64,000 nucleotides of DNA, taken from positions 31,001 to 95,000 of the forward strand of contig JAKOGI010001246.1 of NCBI GenBank assembly GCA_029747015.1, written 5' to 3'. The translations under genes and the position numbers were made by a program. The notes beneath the pieces were generated by a model. It saw only the letters and a program-made list of their open reading frames with translations, was not told the origin of the DNA and made no database searches. The DNA comes from Carnegiea gigantea (taxonomy: Eukaryota > Streptophyta > Magnoliopsida > Caryophyllales > Cactaceae). This document shows positions 51,868-62,259 of the stretch, piece by piece. The number at the start of each line of letters is the position of its first letter. Position 1 is the stretch's first letter.

Positions 51868-52800
51868 GATCTCAAAAGGGAGATCCCAATTTGGTGGTTG
51901 TATGATGGGGGCAGAAATCAGTGCCTATTTGATCCTGTAAAAAGCTTCATAGCACTCATAAGTGAAAACAAATGGGGCATCCTTGGTGAGAAGCTGAGTT
52001 AGAGGTTTAGCGATCTTAGAGAAGTCCATGATAAAGCGACAATAAAATCCCGCACGACCAAGGAAACTCCGCACCTCTTTTACCGAAATAGGAGGGGGTA
52101 ATCACTCAATGACCTCAACTTTAGCTTTATCCACCTTGATGCCCCTAGCAGAGATGACATGACCCAGTACAACCCCTTCTTGTACCATGAAATGGCACTT
52201 TTTCCAATTCAACACTAGGTTGACTTTGTCACATCTACAGAGTACCTTGGTTAGATTTTCTAAACAAAGGTCAAAGGTACCCCTATAGACGAAGAAGTTA
52301 TCCATCAACACCTCCATGGTGTTCTCAATAAGATTAGAGAATACAGCAGTCATGCACCGCTGGAAAGTGGCAGGGGCATTATGTAGCCCAAAAGGCATTG
52401 TTCGATAAGCAAAGGTGCCATAAGGGCATGTGAAGGTTGTCTTCTCCTGGACATCGGGATGGATCAGAATATGAAAGAAACCAGAGTATCCATCCAAATA
52501 ACAGAAGAAGGAATGTCTTACCAGCCTTTCCAACATCTGATCAATGAAGGGAAAGGGGAAATAATCTTTCTGGGTGGCTTGATTCAATCGATGATAATCA
52601 ATACACATTGGCTACCCGGTCACAGTCCTAGTCGAAATGAGCTCATCGCACTCATTCTTAATGACAGTTATCCCACCCTTTTTTGGGACTACCTAAACTA
52701 GACTCACTCATTCACTACCTGCGATAGGGTAGAAGATCCTAGCATCAAGTAGTTTGACAGACTCCTTTTTCATAACCTCTTGCATATTACGATTTAAACG
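51868..52800 (-). pseudogene. pol: Athila reverse transcriptase, broken, altered active site
   Basis: Copies the element RNA into DNA. The fingers/palm core lies in the open stretch 52102-52608 (CIDYHRLNQATQKDYFPFP, FCYLDGYSGF, FGLHNAPATFQRCM). The catalytic MDD motif reads MDN: codon at 52297-52299 is Asn where the second Asp is expected. Upstream, VVPKKGGITVIKNE with stops marks the RT N-terminus. The thumb region 51868-52101 contains stops and frameshifts. Function is lost. Confidence 0.88.
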
Positions 52801-53290
52801 TCGCTGAGGTTGTTAGGAGGGACAATGACCTTCATCAAGAAAAATGTGATGCATGCAGAATGAAGGATTAAGTTCCTAAATATCATTAAAATTATAAATA
52901 TCATCAATACTATAACCAATACCACCCCTATGCTTATGAAGCATGCCCAATAATTTTTCCAGCTAGCGGCCATCTAGTTTAGCATTGACAATAACAGGAA
53001 ACTGATGGGCAGAGTCCAGAAACTCATACTTGATATAGGAAGGTAGAGGCTTCAACTCTACCTTTGATGGGCATTTCTCCTCCTCCGTGTAGGCGGGCTC
53101 CTCCATGCTAAGGATGTCCTTCGGGGACTTCCTGGGTGTGTAGGCAAATGACTCACTGAGGAGCCTAGCATACTCCTCCTTCTCCCCCGAATGGGAGTCA
53201 GTCGCATAGTAGCCAATCAACGCACCCTCTAGTGGATCCTCCACAGAAGGTGAGTCTTGTCCTCTTGATTAAGTGCTTTCTCCAGCACAT
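52801..53290 (-). pseudogene. pol: Protease to RT linker of Athila pol
   Basis: An open stretch at 52963-53244 reads KCPSKVELKPLPSYIKYEFL, the conserved ELKPLP-LKYxFL segment that precedes RT in Athila. Stops and frame changes at both ends separate it from protease and RT. Confidence 0.75.
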
Positions 53291-53899
53291 CGACTCTACA
53301 GTATGAGTGCCTAAGGTGGGGGAGGCCATAGATTGTGGCAAGCTAAGTTCCACTTTTTCATCCCCTACTTGAAGGGAGAGCTTGTTGTTCTTCACACCTA
53401 TCATCGCTCCTGTAGTGGCTAGAAAGGGTCGCCCAAGTATAATAGGGATGTGGGAGTCTTCCTCCATCTGCATAACCACCAAGTCACATGGGATGAAGAA
53501 TTTACCCACTTGTAGTGGGACATCCTCAAGAATACCCATAGGGTACTTGACTAATCTATCAGCTAGCTGTAAAGACATAGTAGTGGGTTTCAAGTCCCCC
53601 ACTTGCAACTGCTTACAAATAGAGTAAGGCATTAGGCTCACGCTAGCCCTAAGATTGTATAACATCCTGCTGATAGTCACATCCCCAACTGAACAAGGGA
53701 AGGAGAAACTTCCTGGACCTGAAAGCTTGGGAGGCAGCTTATTATGAATGATAGCACTGCACTCCTCAGTAAGTGCCATGGTAGCATTCTCGAGCAACTT
53801 TCCTTTGTTGGATAGCAGATCCTTCAAGAATTTAGCATAGAAGGGCATGTTAGTGATCGCCTCCAAAAGGGGAATGTTGATGTGAAATTTCTTCAACAT
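53291..53899 (-). pseudogene. pol: Athila aspartic protease, catalytic residues lost
   Basis: Would cleave the polyprotein. The segment LILGRPFLATTGA-like (here IILGRPFLATTGAMIGV) and SLQLADRLVKYPMGILEDVP are clear. The active-site loop reads NLRAS instead of DLGAS, so the catalytic Asp and the Gly are both changed (residues 82 and 84 of the stretch). The frame is otherwise open for 233 codons, with the end running into unrelated frame near 53280. Confidence 0.85.
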
Positions 53900-55540
53900 C
53901 TCGAGGAACTTCCTTGTGCTCCTCCTTAGCCTTCACTAACCTCTAGGGATATGGAACAGGAGGCTTGTAAGGTTTCACTAGAGGTGAAACATGCTCAGCG
54001 CGAACCTCCTAGGTCTTTTCAGTGTGGACCCTCGCACTTGGAGTCTCAACGGGGGCCTTCTTCTCAGGATCTTCCTCATCATCGAACTCTTTACTTTCCT
54101 CCCTTATAGGCATTGAAGAACCCTCTAACTCCCTGCCACTCTACAGTGTGATGACATTCATTTGACCCTTAGGATTTGTTTCGGGTTGACCTGGTAGATG
54201 TCCCTGGGGTTGAGATAGATGGCTCACTTGCTGCACAATCTGGACTATTTGGTTCTCCATCATCTTTTGGTGGGTGGTCAAAGTCTCACATTTGGAAGTC
54301 AATTGGCTAACCAACTCACCAAGTGCCTTCTTGGTCTTAGTTTAGGTCGCTATGAAATGCTCCACAAGACTTTCCAGATTGCACTTGGGCTGGGTTGGTT
54401 GTTGTTGTTGGGGAGGTGGGGCATAGGGAGCTCTGTATTGGAAGCCAGGAGGTTGAGGTTGAGTGATATTAGGTGGGATAGGGTTGTTATTGCAGCAGGA
54501 GAAATTTAGGTGAGTTCTCCAATTAGGGTTATAAGTGTTTGAGTAGGGATTATTTTGTGGGCGTTGGCTATAGTTTTGCATCGTATTGGCCTGCTCAATA
54601 CCCTGGAAAGTAGATTGGCATTCAGCAGCAATGTGGCCTTGAATACCACAAATCTCACAAAGGGCCCTAACCTCAAACATTGCGCCAGAAGAACTCCCAA
54701 CCAAACTCCCTGAAGAAGGAGTCCTAAGCCTATCAAACCACTGTGCTAAAGCATCAACCTTGCTAGCTAACAAGTCTACAGCGTAAACTCCATAGACTCC
54801 ACTAGTCCTCTTTGGAGCTGCCTTCTCACGGGACCAATGGTAGTTGTTAGAGGCCATCTCCTTCAATAAGGCCTTCGCAGCCTCTATCAACTTCCCCATG
54901 AGTGTGCCGCTAACTGCGGCATTAATAGACATCTTTAGGAATTGGTCTAATCCATTATCGAAGGTTTGAATTAGGAGGCAGTAGGGCACTCCATGGTGAG
55001 GGCATTGCGTTGAAGATCTTTGAACCTCTCCCACGCGTCATAGAGTGACTCATCACCTCGTTGAGGGAAGGAAGTGATTTCCGTTCTCAAATTAACGGTC
55101 TTGCCCGGGGGGAAGTACTTGCTTAGAAATGCGGTTGATAGGGCCTCCTAGGTAGTGAAGGAAGTAGGCTCTTCATTGAGGAGTCAGTCACTGGCTCTGT
55201 CCGTCAGCGAGAAGAGGAAGAGCCTTAGTCTGATTGCGTCGGCGGAGGCCCCATTGAGCTTGATTGTGTCACACTTCGCTAGGAACTTGCGAAGGTGAAT
55301 GTGGGGGTTCTCCGTGAGAAGTCCGCTAAATTGGTCCTTCTCCACGAAGGACACAAGAGCGGGCCGCAGCTCGAAGTTGTTTGCTTCGACGGCTTGGTTG
55401 ACGATGGAGGAGGTGATGCCGATGACCTGCGGTAAGACATAGTCCCGCAGTACCCTAGGATTTCTCTCGGCCATGATGACTTGTTGTTGCTATCACTTTC
55501 TCGCACCGCTTTGCCTCCGTGCAGTGGCTTCTATCTCAGG
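53900..55540 (-). pseudogene. gag: Athila gag, broken
   Basis: Capsid/nucleocapsid polyprotein. It starts near 55474 (MAERNPRVLRDYVLPQ), colinear with gag at 128 and 3290. Stops replace Trp in the RASD-LLNEEP and FTT-EALST segments and a frame change occurs near 55034. The second half is open at 54342-55034 and carries an intact CCHC zinc knuckle (CEICGIQGHIAAEC), unlike the left Athila. It is followed by a Pro/Gln-rich stretch (PPPQQQQPTQPKC) and a degenerate C-terminus towards 53900. Confidence 0.87.
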
Positions 55541-55711
55541 GTCAAAGGGAATGAATGATCGATCCCTCTGACTACGGTTATGCATACAAAGCTAAAAACT
55601 ATACCAAGCGTAAGCAGGTCCAAGCAAAGCTTAAAAAGCATAGGAGAAAAAGAAAGAAAAGAAAAAGAAAAAGCCTAATCTAGAGTGTTTTGGTCACTTC
55701 CGATGTTGAAA
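55541..55711 (-). other. Athila leader between primer site and gag
   Basis: Short AT-rich leader, with the IPLDPEIEAT-like start of the gag region at its end. Nothing else is recognised. Confidence 0.4.
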
Positions 55712-55743
55712 CAGACAAGTTCCCCGGCAACGGCGCTAAAAAC
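55712..55743 (-). other. Primer-binding site, tRNA-Asp type
   Basis: Minus strand reads TTTTTAGCGCCGTTGCCGGG directly after the 5' LTR. It is the Athila-type primer site, with one change from TTTTTGGCGCC, complementary to the 3' end of tRNA-Asp. Confidence 0.85.
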
Positions 55744-55744
55744 T

Positions 55745-57090
55745 TGTTGTCTTAAAATGTTACCGCTAGTGCACGGTGCTAGTTGTAGCTAACAACGATA
55801 ACTACGGGTCGTATCCACAAGAAACTTGATTCCAATCACCAGATTTGACTTATAGCACTCAATTTAGGCAAAAGTTTGATGGTGTTGAATGATTACTAAA
55901 TAGCAGTACTATTCTGTTGAAACTAATGAGTTATCTAATTCAATGATAAATAGGGTCCTGGATTGGGGTTTACCACACTATCATGCTAGGTGGTTCACAA
56001 TTAGGTCATACAAACCATGCCTATGAAAACAGTCAAAGTGGAAGGGATTACAAATTAAAGCGCATCTGCATCTAAGCCTTCTTTCAAAGGTCAATAGACT
56101 GACTGTAACAATCCTAATTATCTATTCTCATGAAACTAGGATTATCAAGGTCATATTATTTGTGTAATCAAATAATCCCAATTAAAACCCTAATTATTTT
56201 CACGTTAGGAAAATCAATTGCCTACAAGGTCGCACTAGATAAAGGATACAACTTTCGTTGGTTTCGTGAATCCTATTAAGAATAATGAATAACACTCTTT
56301 CAAGCAATTCAACAAATACTTGGCGTACTATTTAGGAATTTGAATTGCAATCATGAACACAACTCACAGTAACCTAAAACATGATTCACTTTTGTATAAG
56401 GAGCTACCCCCAATCCAAGACTACTAATTTAGCATCTAGCCACGCTTCCAATCATAATCAATAGTAAGAATCTGGAAAACATGATTTAAGATACAAACCT
56501 TAATTTAGAACGCAAACGAAAGAAGAAGAAGGAATGTATTTTAATTGATTCCAAAAGCAATCACGCAAATTCGTCTCAAAACTAACTTCAATCCGATGCT
56601 TCGAATTTGAAAAAGGAAATTAGAAATTAGTAAAACCTCAAAAATTACCCTCTTCGAGAACTCCTAAGAAAAATTACAAGATAGCTTAACTGTCGCCGCG
56701 ACCAAACAATTAATCGCACAAGGCACTAAAGTGGCACGGTCGTGCCACGTGGCATGGTGCCACCGTGCCACATCCCTGGCCAGCGCACTCCTGCGTTCCT
56801 TGCTTGGCACAACCGCGCTGCCTGGCATGGGGTGCCCATGCCAGTCCTACAAGCCTTGACAACCTCCTTTTTAGCTTGAAATCCACCTTCTTAACCTTCT
56901 TTTCGCGCGGCATTGATGGGTTTTCCTCTTTCCTTCATCCGGAACTCCTGAAAACAGGAAAACATCTCACATAAGTGAATTCTAGGTAAAAGAAGCATAT
57001 TTGACCACTATGCTTCGAAGTTCAACCCAAAAAGCGCTGCATGAAGAGGTTAAAATTAAGCTTGAAAGAGGTGAAAATAGAGGTTTGTCA
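55745..57090 (-). repeat. 5' LTR of the minus-strand Athila
   Basis: 1346 bp, TGTTGTC to TTTGTCA on the plus strand. It aligns with 44568-45904 throughout with mostly transition differences. The same GC-rich GGCACGG/CGTGCC block lies at about 56730-56845. Confidence 0.9.
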
Positions 57091-58189
57091 ATGCCTGACA
57101 AATTATTCAATTGCCTAAATTTAACACTCTCTTTTAACCTTCCATAAGTTCCATTCATTTAAAAGAACATTTTGTCTTTCCTAAAGAATAGATTAGAGAA
57201 TGATAGTCCTTGAAAACAAATTGAAAGCCATCTTCTAAAATTCCGCGTGCTTGTGTTAAATTTTTGGCCTCAAATTAAAGTTTAATTATAAAATAAGCGG
57301 ATCTGTGCGGGAACGTGGAGTGCCACAGGCTGGCATCAGCATTAAGGTGAAATAAAGAGTTCAGGTAAGATAGATTTGCCTCTGGTTTGTCCCTTTCCTT
57401 TTTTTTATCATTTATTTATTTGGTTTGGTTTATGGTGGGAACGGATGCTCCTCATGTAGTGTTGGACAAATTGTCGATCTTATGAAGTATGCCTATTGGA
57501 TCTTTTAAAAAAAAAACAAAAAAAAAACAAAACCCAACGGGCCAACACTTCTGCTCTTAACCTCTCTTTACCTGAGCTAATGGTTAGGATTTAAGACTAT
57601 CAATTATTTTTTTTGTTTGTCCTAGACAGATAAAGTGGTCCTAATAAATGGTAGACAAGACCCAAAATCAGGTAAGAAATCAAGAGAGCCATATGCTTTG
57701 TATATTCATTCCAGTTATTCATTTTCAAAAGCATTAAACCCTATAGGTGCTTTAGGTATGAGCCTATCGGTGTCCTTATTGGGTGAAAATGGGTGATGAA
57801 GGGTACACTTTGAATCATCTTATTTTTAACCTTCAAAGACTGCTAGTGTTGTCTCGTTAAGTGGATAGGTTTATGAGGATTCTTGGTCTATGGCTTTTAC
57901 ATCATTGAGTAGGTGTATACCATATAGCCAATATGAGTAGAGGATACCTTAGTGAGTCTCTTAGTCTACAATTCTCTATGGTTGAAAGAAATTATCTAGC
58001 AGTGACACTTCGGCTGCTAAAAAGTGGAGAATGGTAATGTAGTTTATGTTCTTGCTATTCAAAAACATGCAAGTTTTTCCTATTCTATGCTTATGCTATC
58101 TGCATAATCTTATTTTGTTCAGGAGTAGTGTAGTTGTTCTCCCCAGTAATAAGGACCCACATGAGGGCAGGTGATGTGAATTCTTTTCA

Positions 58190-58241
58190 CTCCCACATCC
58201 AAAGGCGAAATGAGCATCTAGGATGAGGAGAAAAATAAATA
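58190..58241 (+). promoter_or_regulatory. U2 copy 7 promoter
   Basis: The USE reads CTCCCACATCC (58190-58200), with the first and last bases off consensus. AAATAAATA is at 58233-58241, and the gap is 32 nt. It lies in normal distance to the U2 start. Confidence 0.85.
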
Positions 58242-58265
58242 AAGGTATGCAAGACTATTCAAGGC

Positions 58266-58459
58266 ATACCTTTCTCGGCCTTTTGGCTAAGATCAAGTGT
58301 AGTATTTGTTCTTATTAGTTTAATATTTGATACGTGGGTCGTTGACCCACAATGATATTAAATTACTTTTTTGAGGGGTAGGGTCCACTACAGGAGCTTG
58401 CCACTGGGACCGTCAGGCATCGCCCATGTGTTACAACACTATAAGGGCCGGGCACACCC
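58266..58459 (+). ncRNA. U2: U2 snRNA copy 7, best preserved 5' end
   Basis: About 194 nt. The first 40 nt match the canonical plant U2 start at every position I can compare, including GTAGTA (58299-58304). Three C-to-T changes follow (nt 41, 51 and 62), of which the one in TATTAG/TTGATA keeps stem IIa by G-U pairing. Stem IIb pairs fully. The Sm-type site reads CTTTTTTG. The 3' domain shows further changes (GTTACAACAC, ATAAGGGC). It is the best candidate for residual expression, though still variant. Confidence 0.88.
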
Positions 58460-61400
58460 CACTAAATCACATTTGAGGCTTTTGTTTATTAGGACTCACA
58501 TACATTTGGATGGAAGTTTGGATCACACTAGACTACAAATAATAATTGTATATGTCATGTTTAGATGACCAGAATTGGTGTTGGCTATTAGGTGAGAACC
58601 TATGATCATTGTTAGTTCCTACATCATAGTAATTTTTAGTGAATTCTATATACTAACTGCCGTAATTTCAATCAAGTTTTGCTATATGGGTATTTCATTC
58701 GTAGTGTGGCATACAAACACAATGTCAGCATAGCATGTGGACATAACATCACAATGTAACGTGTGAGCACAATATCACAATGTGGCGTATGAATTTCTTA
58801 TGTTGGAAACCTTGATTCTTTTGGTTGTAGTTCAGTACTCCAGCTAATGCTATATGAGAAGCTTAAGAAGATAATTGAATTTGGATATGAAGTGCCATGT
58901 GCCTAATTGCCAGTATGTTTTTAAACTTTTTTTTATCCTGTAATCAGAACTCGATTATGCGTTGAATTCTGTTTCGATATTTTCATTGGGCCATCAGGAG
59001 ATATTTACGCGATAAAGATGTTCTAGAATGATCGACTCCTCATGGAGTAGAAATTTTTGATGCAAATTAAAGAAAATTAGATAGTTCTTTCTAGGATAGT
59101 GCATTGCGTGATATTTTGTTCTTTTATGATAGCACCTTATATTAATTATGTGGGAAATGCTTTTAATATCGTCAAAACTTTAAAGGTGGCTAAGAAACAA
59201 ATAACACAATTCCAGAGCAAGTAATAGGTGGCAAAGTAATCAACAGCTACTCTTATGTGAAAATGCTGGTAATTGGAATTGATCAGGGGCTACACAAACG
59301 CAAGCTTCCACTATCACAAATTATGACGTATGCTCTCCCACTTTGGGAAGACGTTAGGCAAGCACACCTCCCAAGTGTAATGGAGGTCACGCCCTTAGGC
59401 CATGGGCACTCTTGATCACCCATTGACCCTGTCCAGGTAAGTATGTTGCTTGGTCATTGGCATTTTTCTTTTGTAGTTAGTCAGCCTTTTGCCTTATTGT
59501 TATGACCATGATGTTGGTCCATGCCAAGCAGGCTTGGGAACTTTAACTGAACACAGTGCTAGCTAATGGGTAAGGTACCATTCTTGTTGATATATTTTTT
59601 AGTATGTTCTTTAATCGATAAAACCGTGGAGCAAGGCAATCATATTACCTATTCAAGCCATAAAGAACTCTAAATGAAGGTAGTTAAAAATAATGAAGTC
59701 AACCCATTAAAAATGGTTGACGTTGATGTAACTGAGGTAGGGCTTCCGAGGCTTGTTGACTTTTAAGTGGTATGGTTTGTGTTTCTATTGTGTATTTACA
59801 TGTAGTCTATGATGTTGTCTACGTTCTTTTCTAGGTATAATTTAAACCTTTTGTTCTACTATAAAATGGTTTTATGATTGGGAAATGTGTTTTATTTAAC
59901 GACATGAAAGTCATTCGTTTATTTTTAACCCAAGCTTGTTGGGTTTTTTTTGGCGGTTCTGTTGTGTTTTGTTATTTTTTTCAGCTGTGCTTGTCAGCGT
60001 GCATTTTTGTGTGTTGCATGCTATTGTTTGTTTTCTTTCCTGGGTATAGTTTAAACCTTTCATTCTACTGTAAAGTGGTATTATGATTGGGGAATGTATT
60101 TCATTTGATGACATGAAGGTCTTTTTTCATTTTTAAACTAAGCTTGTTGTTGTCTTGGGGTGGGAGACCTATTTTGTTCTATTCTTTTTTTTTTTTTTTG
60201 GGGGTGTCGGTTAGCATGCCATTGTTGTGAGGTAAAGTTTATTGAGTTGATACGATTAATAAAGGAAGATTTTACAAGGTATAAGGCTTAAAGCATCATC
60301 TGGCTATTGTTTGGTTTTACGCAAACTTCATCTAGGTTTTATGTCATACTTAGATGAACTAGAGTTTAACCGAGGACTAAGCACTTGCATTTTGAATATG
60401 GGAGCTTGTGATTGAGTGTTATAATGAGAGTGTGAATCCTCTTATTGTACAGTATGCTATTGTTTGATGTTAATATTCTTAGAAATTAGAAAGCATTAGG
60501 AAATATATTTGTGGTCCTCCAACCTTCATCTCAGTCCTCTGATCAGGTTGACCCCTTAGCACTTATGGTTGGATTCTGTAGGTCTATTTGTTAAAAGTTA
60601 CTACTATCTCGTATAGGTTGGTAATGTATGTTTGATATTTCATTTACCTGCAAGTTTGAGTTTGAGTTTTAGTTCTTTTCTTACCTGATTATGAATTGAT
60701 TTCTAATTTGTTGGCTTTCAGTCTATGGCAATTTAGAGTATTTTTTATGAGCAATGTTTAAACATCGTATGCACCTTCACATTTCAGAACCCTATCTATG
60801 GAGGCACTACATGTTGTTATAGTTGTATTTCTCATTTGCTTGCTCATTTACCACTTTGCCTTAGCATCACTACACGAATTAGCTCCCACAGTACTCTTGA
60901 TGCCTAACAAACTGTTTAATTGTCTAAATTTGACACTCTCTTTTAACCTTATATGAGTTCCATTCATTTAAAAGAACGTTTCGTCATGTAAAGAGCATAC
61001 CAGAGAATGACAGTCCTTGAACAAAAATTAAAAGCCATCTTCTAAAATTCTGTGCGTTTGTCTTAAGTCTTTGGTCTCAAGTTAAAGTCCAAGTATAAAT
61101 TAAATAGACCTGTGCTAGGACGTGGAGTGCTAGAGGCTAGCATGCACATTAAGGTAAGATAGAGTTCAGGTGAGATAGATTTTCCTTTCGTTTTTCTTTT
61201 ACTTTTTTATATTATTTATTTAATTAGGTCGGTTTATAGGTAAGTACGGTTGCTCCTCATGTATTGTTGGACAAATTGTCGATCTTATGAAGCATGCCTA
61301 TTGGATCTTTAAAAACAATGTAAATAATTGAAGCCCAACAAGCCAACACTTCTGCTCTTAACTTCTCTTTACCCATGCTAATGGTTAGGATTTCAGGCTA

Positions 61401-61988
61401 TCAATATTTTGTTTGCTTGTCCTAGACAGACAAAGTGGTCCTAATAGATGGTAGATGGACACAAACTCCAGTAAGAAATCAAGAGAACCATATGCTTTGT
61501 ATATTCATTCCAATTATTAATTTTGAAAAGCATTGATCCCTATAGGTGCTCTAGGTATGAGCTTGTTGGTGTCCTTGTTAAGTGCAAATGGCTGATGAAA
61601 AGTATACTTTGAATCTTCTTATTTTAAATCTTCAAAGACTGCCAATGCTGTGTCGTTAAGGGGATAGGCTCATGAGGATTTTTGGTCCGTGGCTGTTACG
61701 TAATTGAGTAGGTGTATACCATAGAGCCTGTATGAGTAGAGGATACCTTAGTCAGTCTCTTAGTCTACTATTCTCTATGGTTAAAAGACATTACCCAACA
61801 ACGACTTGTTACCTGCCTAAAAGTTAAGAATGGCAATGTAGTTTCTGTTCTTGCGATACAAAAACATGGAAGTTTTTCCTATTTTATGCTTATGCCATCT
61901 GCATAATCTTATTTTCTTCGGGAATTCTATAGTTATACTCCCCAATAATGAAGCCCCACCTAAGGGTAGGTAATGTAAATTCCATTCA

Positions 61989-62040
61989 GTCCCACATTAA
62001 AAGGCGAAATGCGTGACTTGGATGACTAGAAAAGTAAATA
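61989..62040 (+). promoter_or_regulatory. U2 copy 8 promoter
   Basis: The USE reads GTCCCACATTA (61989-61999), with nine of eleven positions matching. The TATA-like box is AGTAAATA (62033-62040), with one change from the array form. Confidence 0.75.
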
Positions 62041-62064
62041 AACATATGCAAGACTATTCAAGGC

Positions 62065-62259
62065 ATACGTTTCCCGGCCTTCTGGCTAAGATCAAGTATA
62101 GTATCTATTCTTATCAGTTTAATATTTGATATGTGGGTCATTGACCCACAATGATACTAAATTAATTTTTTGAGGGGCAGGGTCATCCTACAGGAGCTTG
62201 CTACTAGAACCATCAGGTGTTGCCCATGTGTTACACCACTATGTGGGCCTGGCGCACCC
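62065..62259 (+). ncRNA. U2: U2 snRNA copy 8, changed branch-point site
   Basis: About 195 nt. The branch-point recognition sequence reads ATAGTA in place of GTAGTA (first G to A at 62098). The 5' end is ATACGTTTCCCGG. Stem IIb is perfect and the Sm-type ATTTTTTG is intact. The 3' domain has several changes (GGGTCATCC, AGAACCATCAGG) but ends normally in CTGGCGCACCC. A variant or pseudogene. Confidence 0.85.

Larger units (their letters stand above)
44568..57090 (-). mobile_element. Athila-lineage LTR retrotransposon, 12.5 kb, complete but defective
   Basis: It is inserted in array unit 7, flanked by ATGCC on both sides (44563-44567 and 57091-57095). On the minus strand the order is 5' LTR (55745-57090), primer site, gag, protease, RT, RNase H, integrase, post-integrase ORF, polypurine tract, 3' LTR (44568-45904). 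All reading frames carry stops or frameshifts. LTRs differ by about a tenth in the first hundred bases by eye, so the insertion is old. Confidence 0.93.
44521..60857 (+). repeat. U2 array unit 7, interrupted by Athila
   Basis: Seventh unit. It spans 16.3 kb with a 12.5-kb Athila element inserted 47 bp after the unit start; without it the unit is about 3.8 kb. The shorter length comes from a deletion near 59243 that removes about 0.2 kb of spacer. It contains U2 copy 7. Confidence 0.9.
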
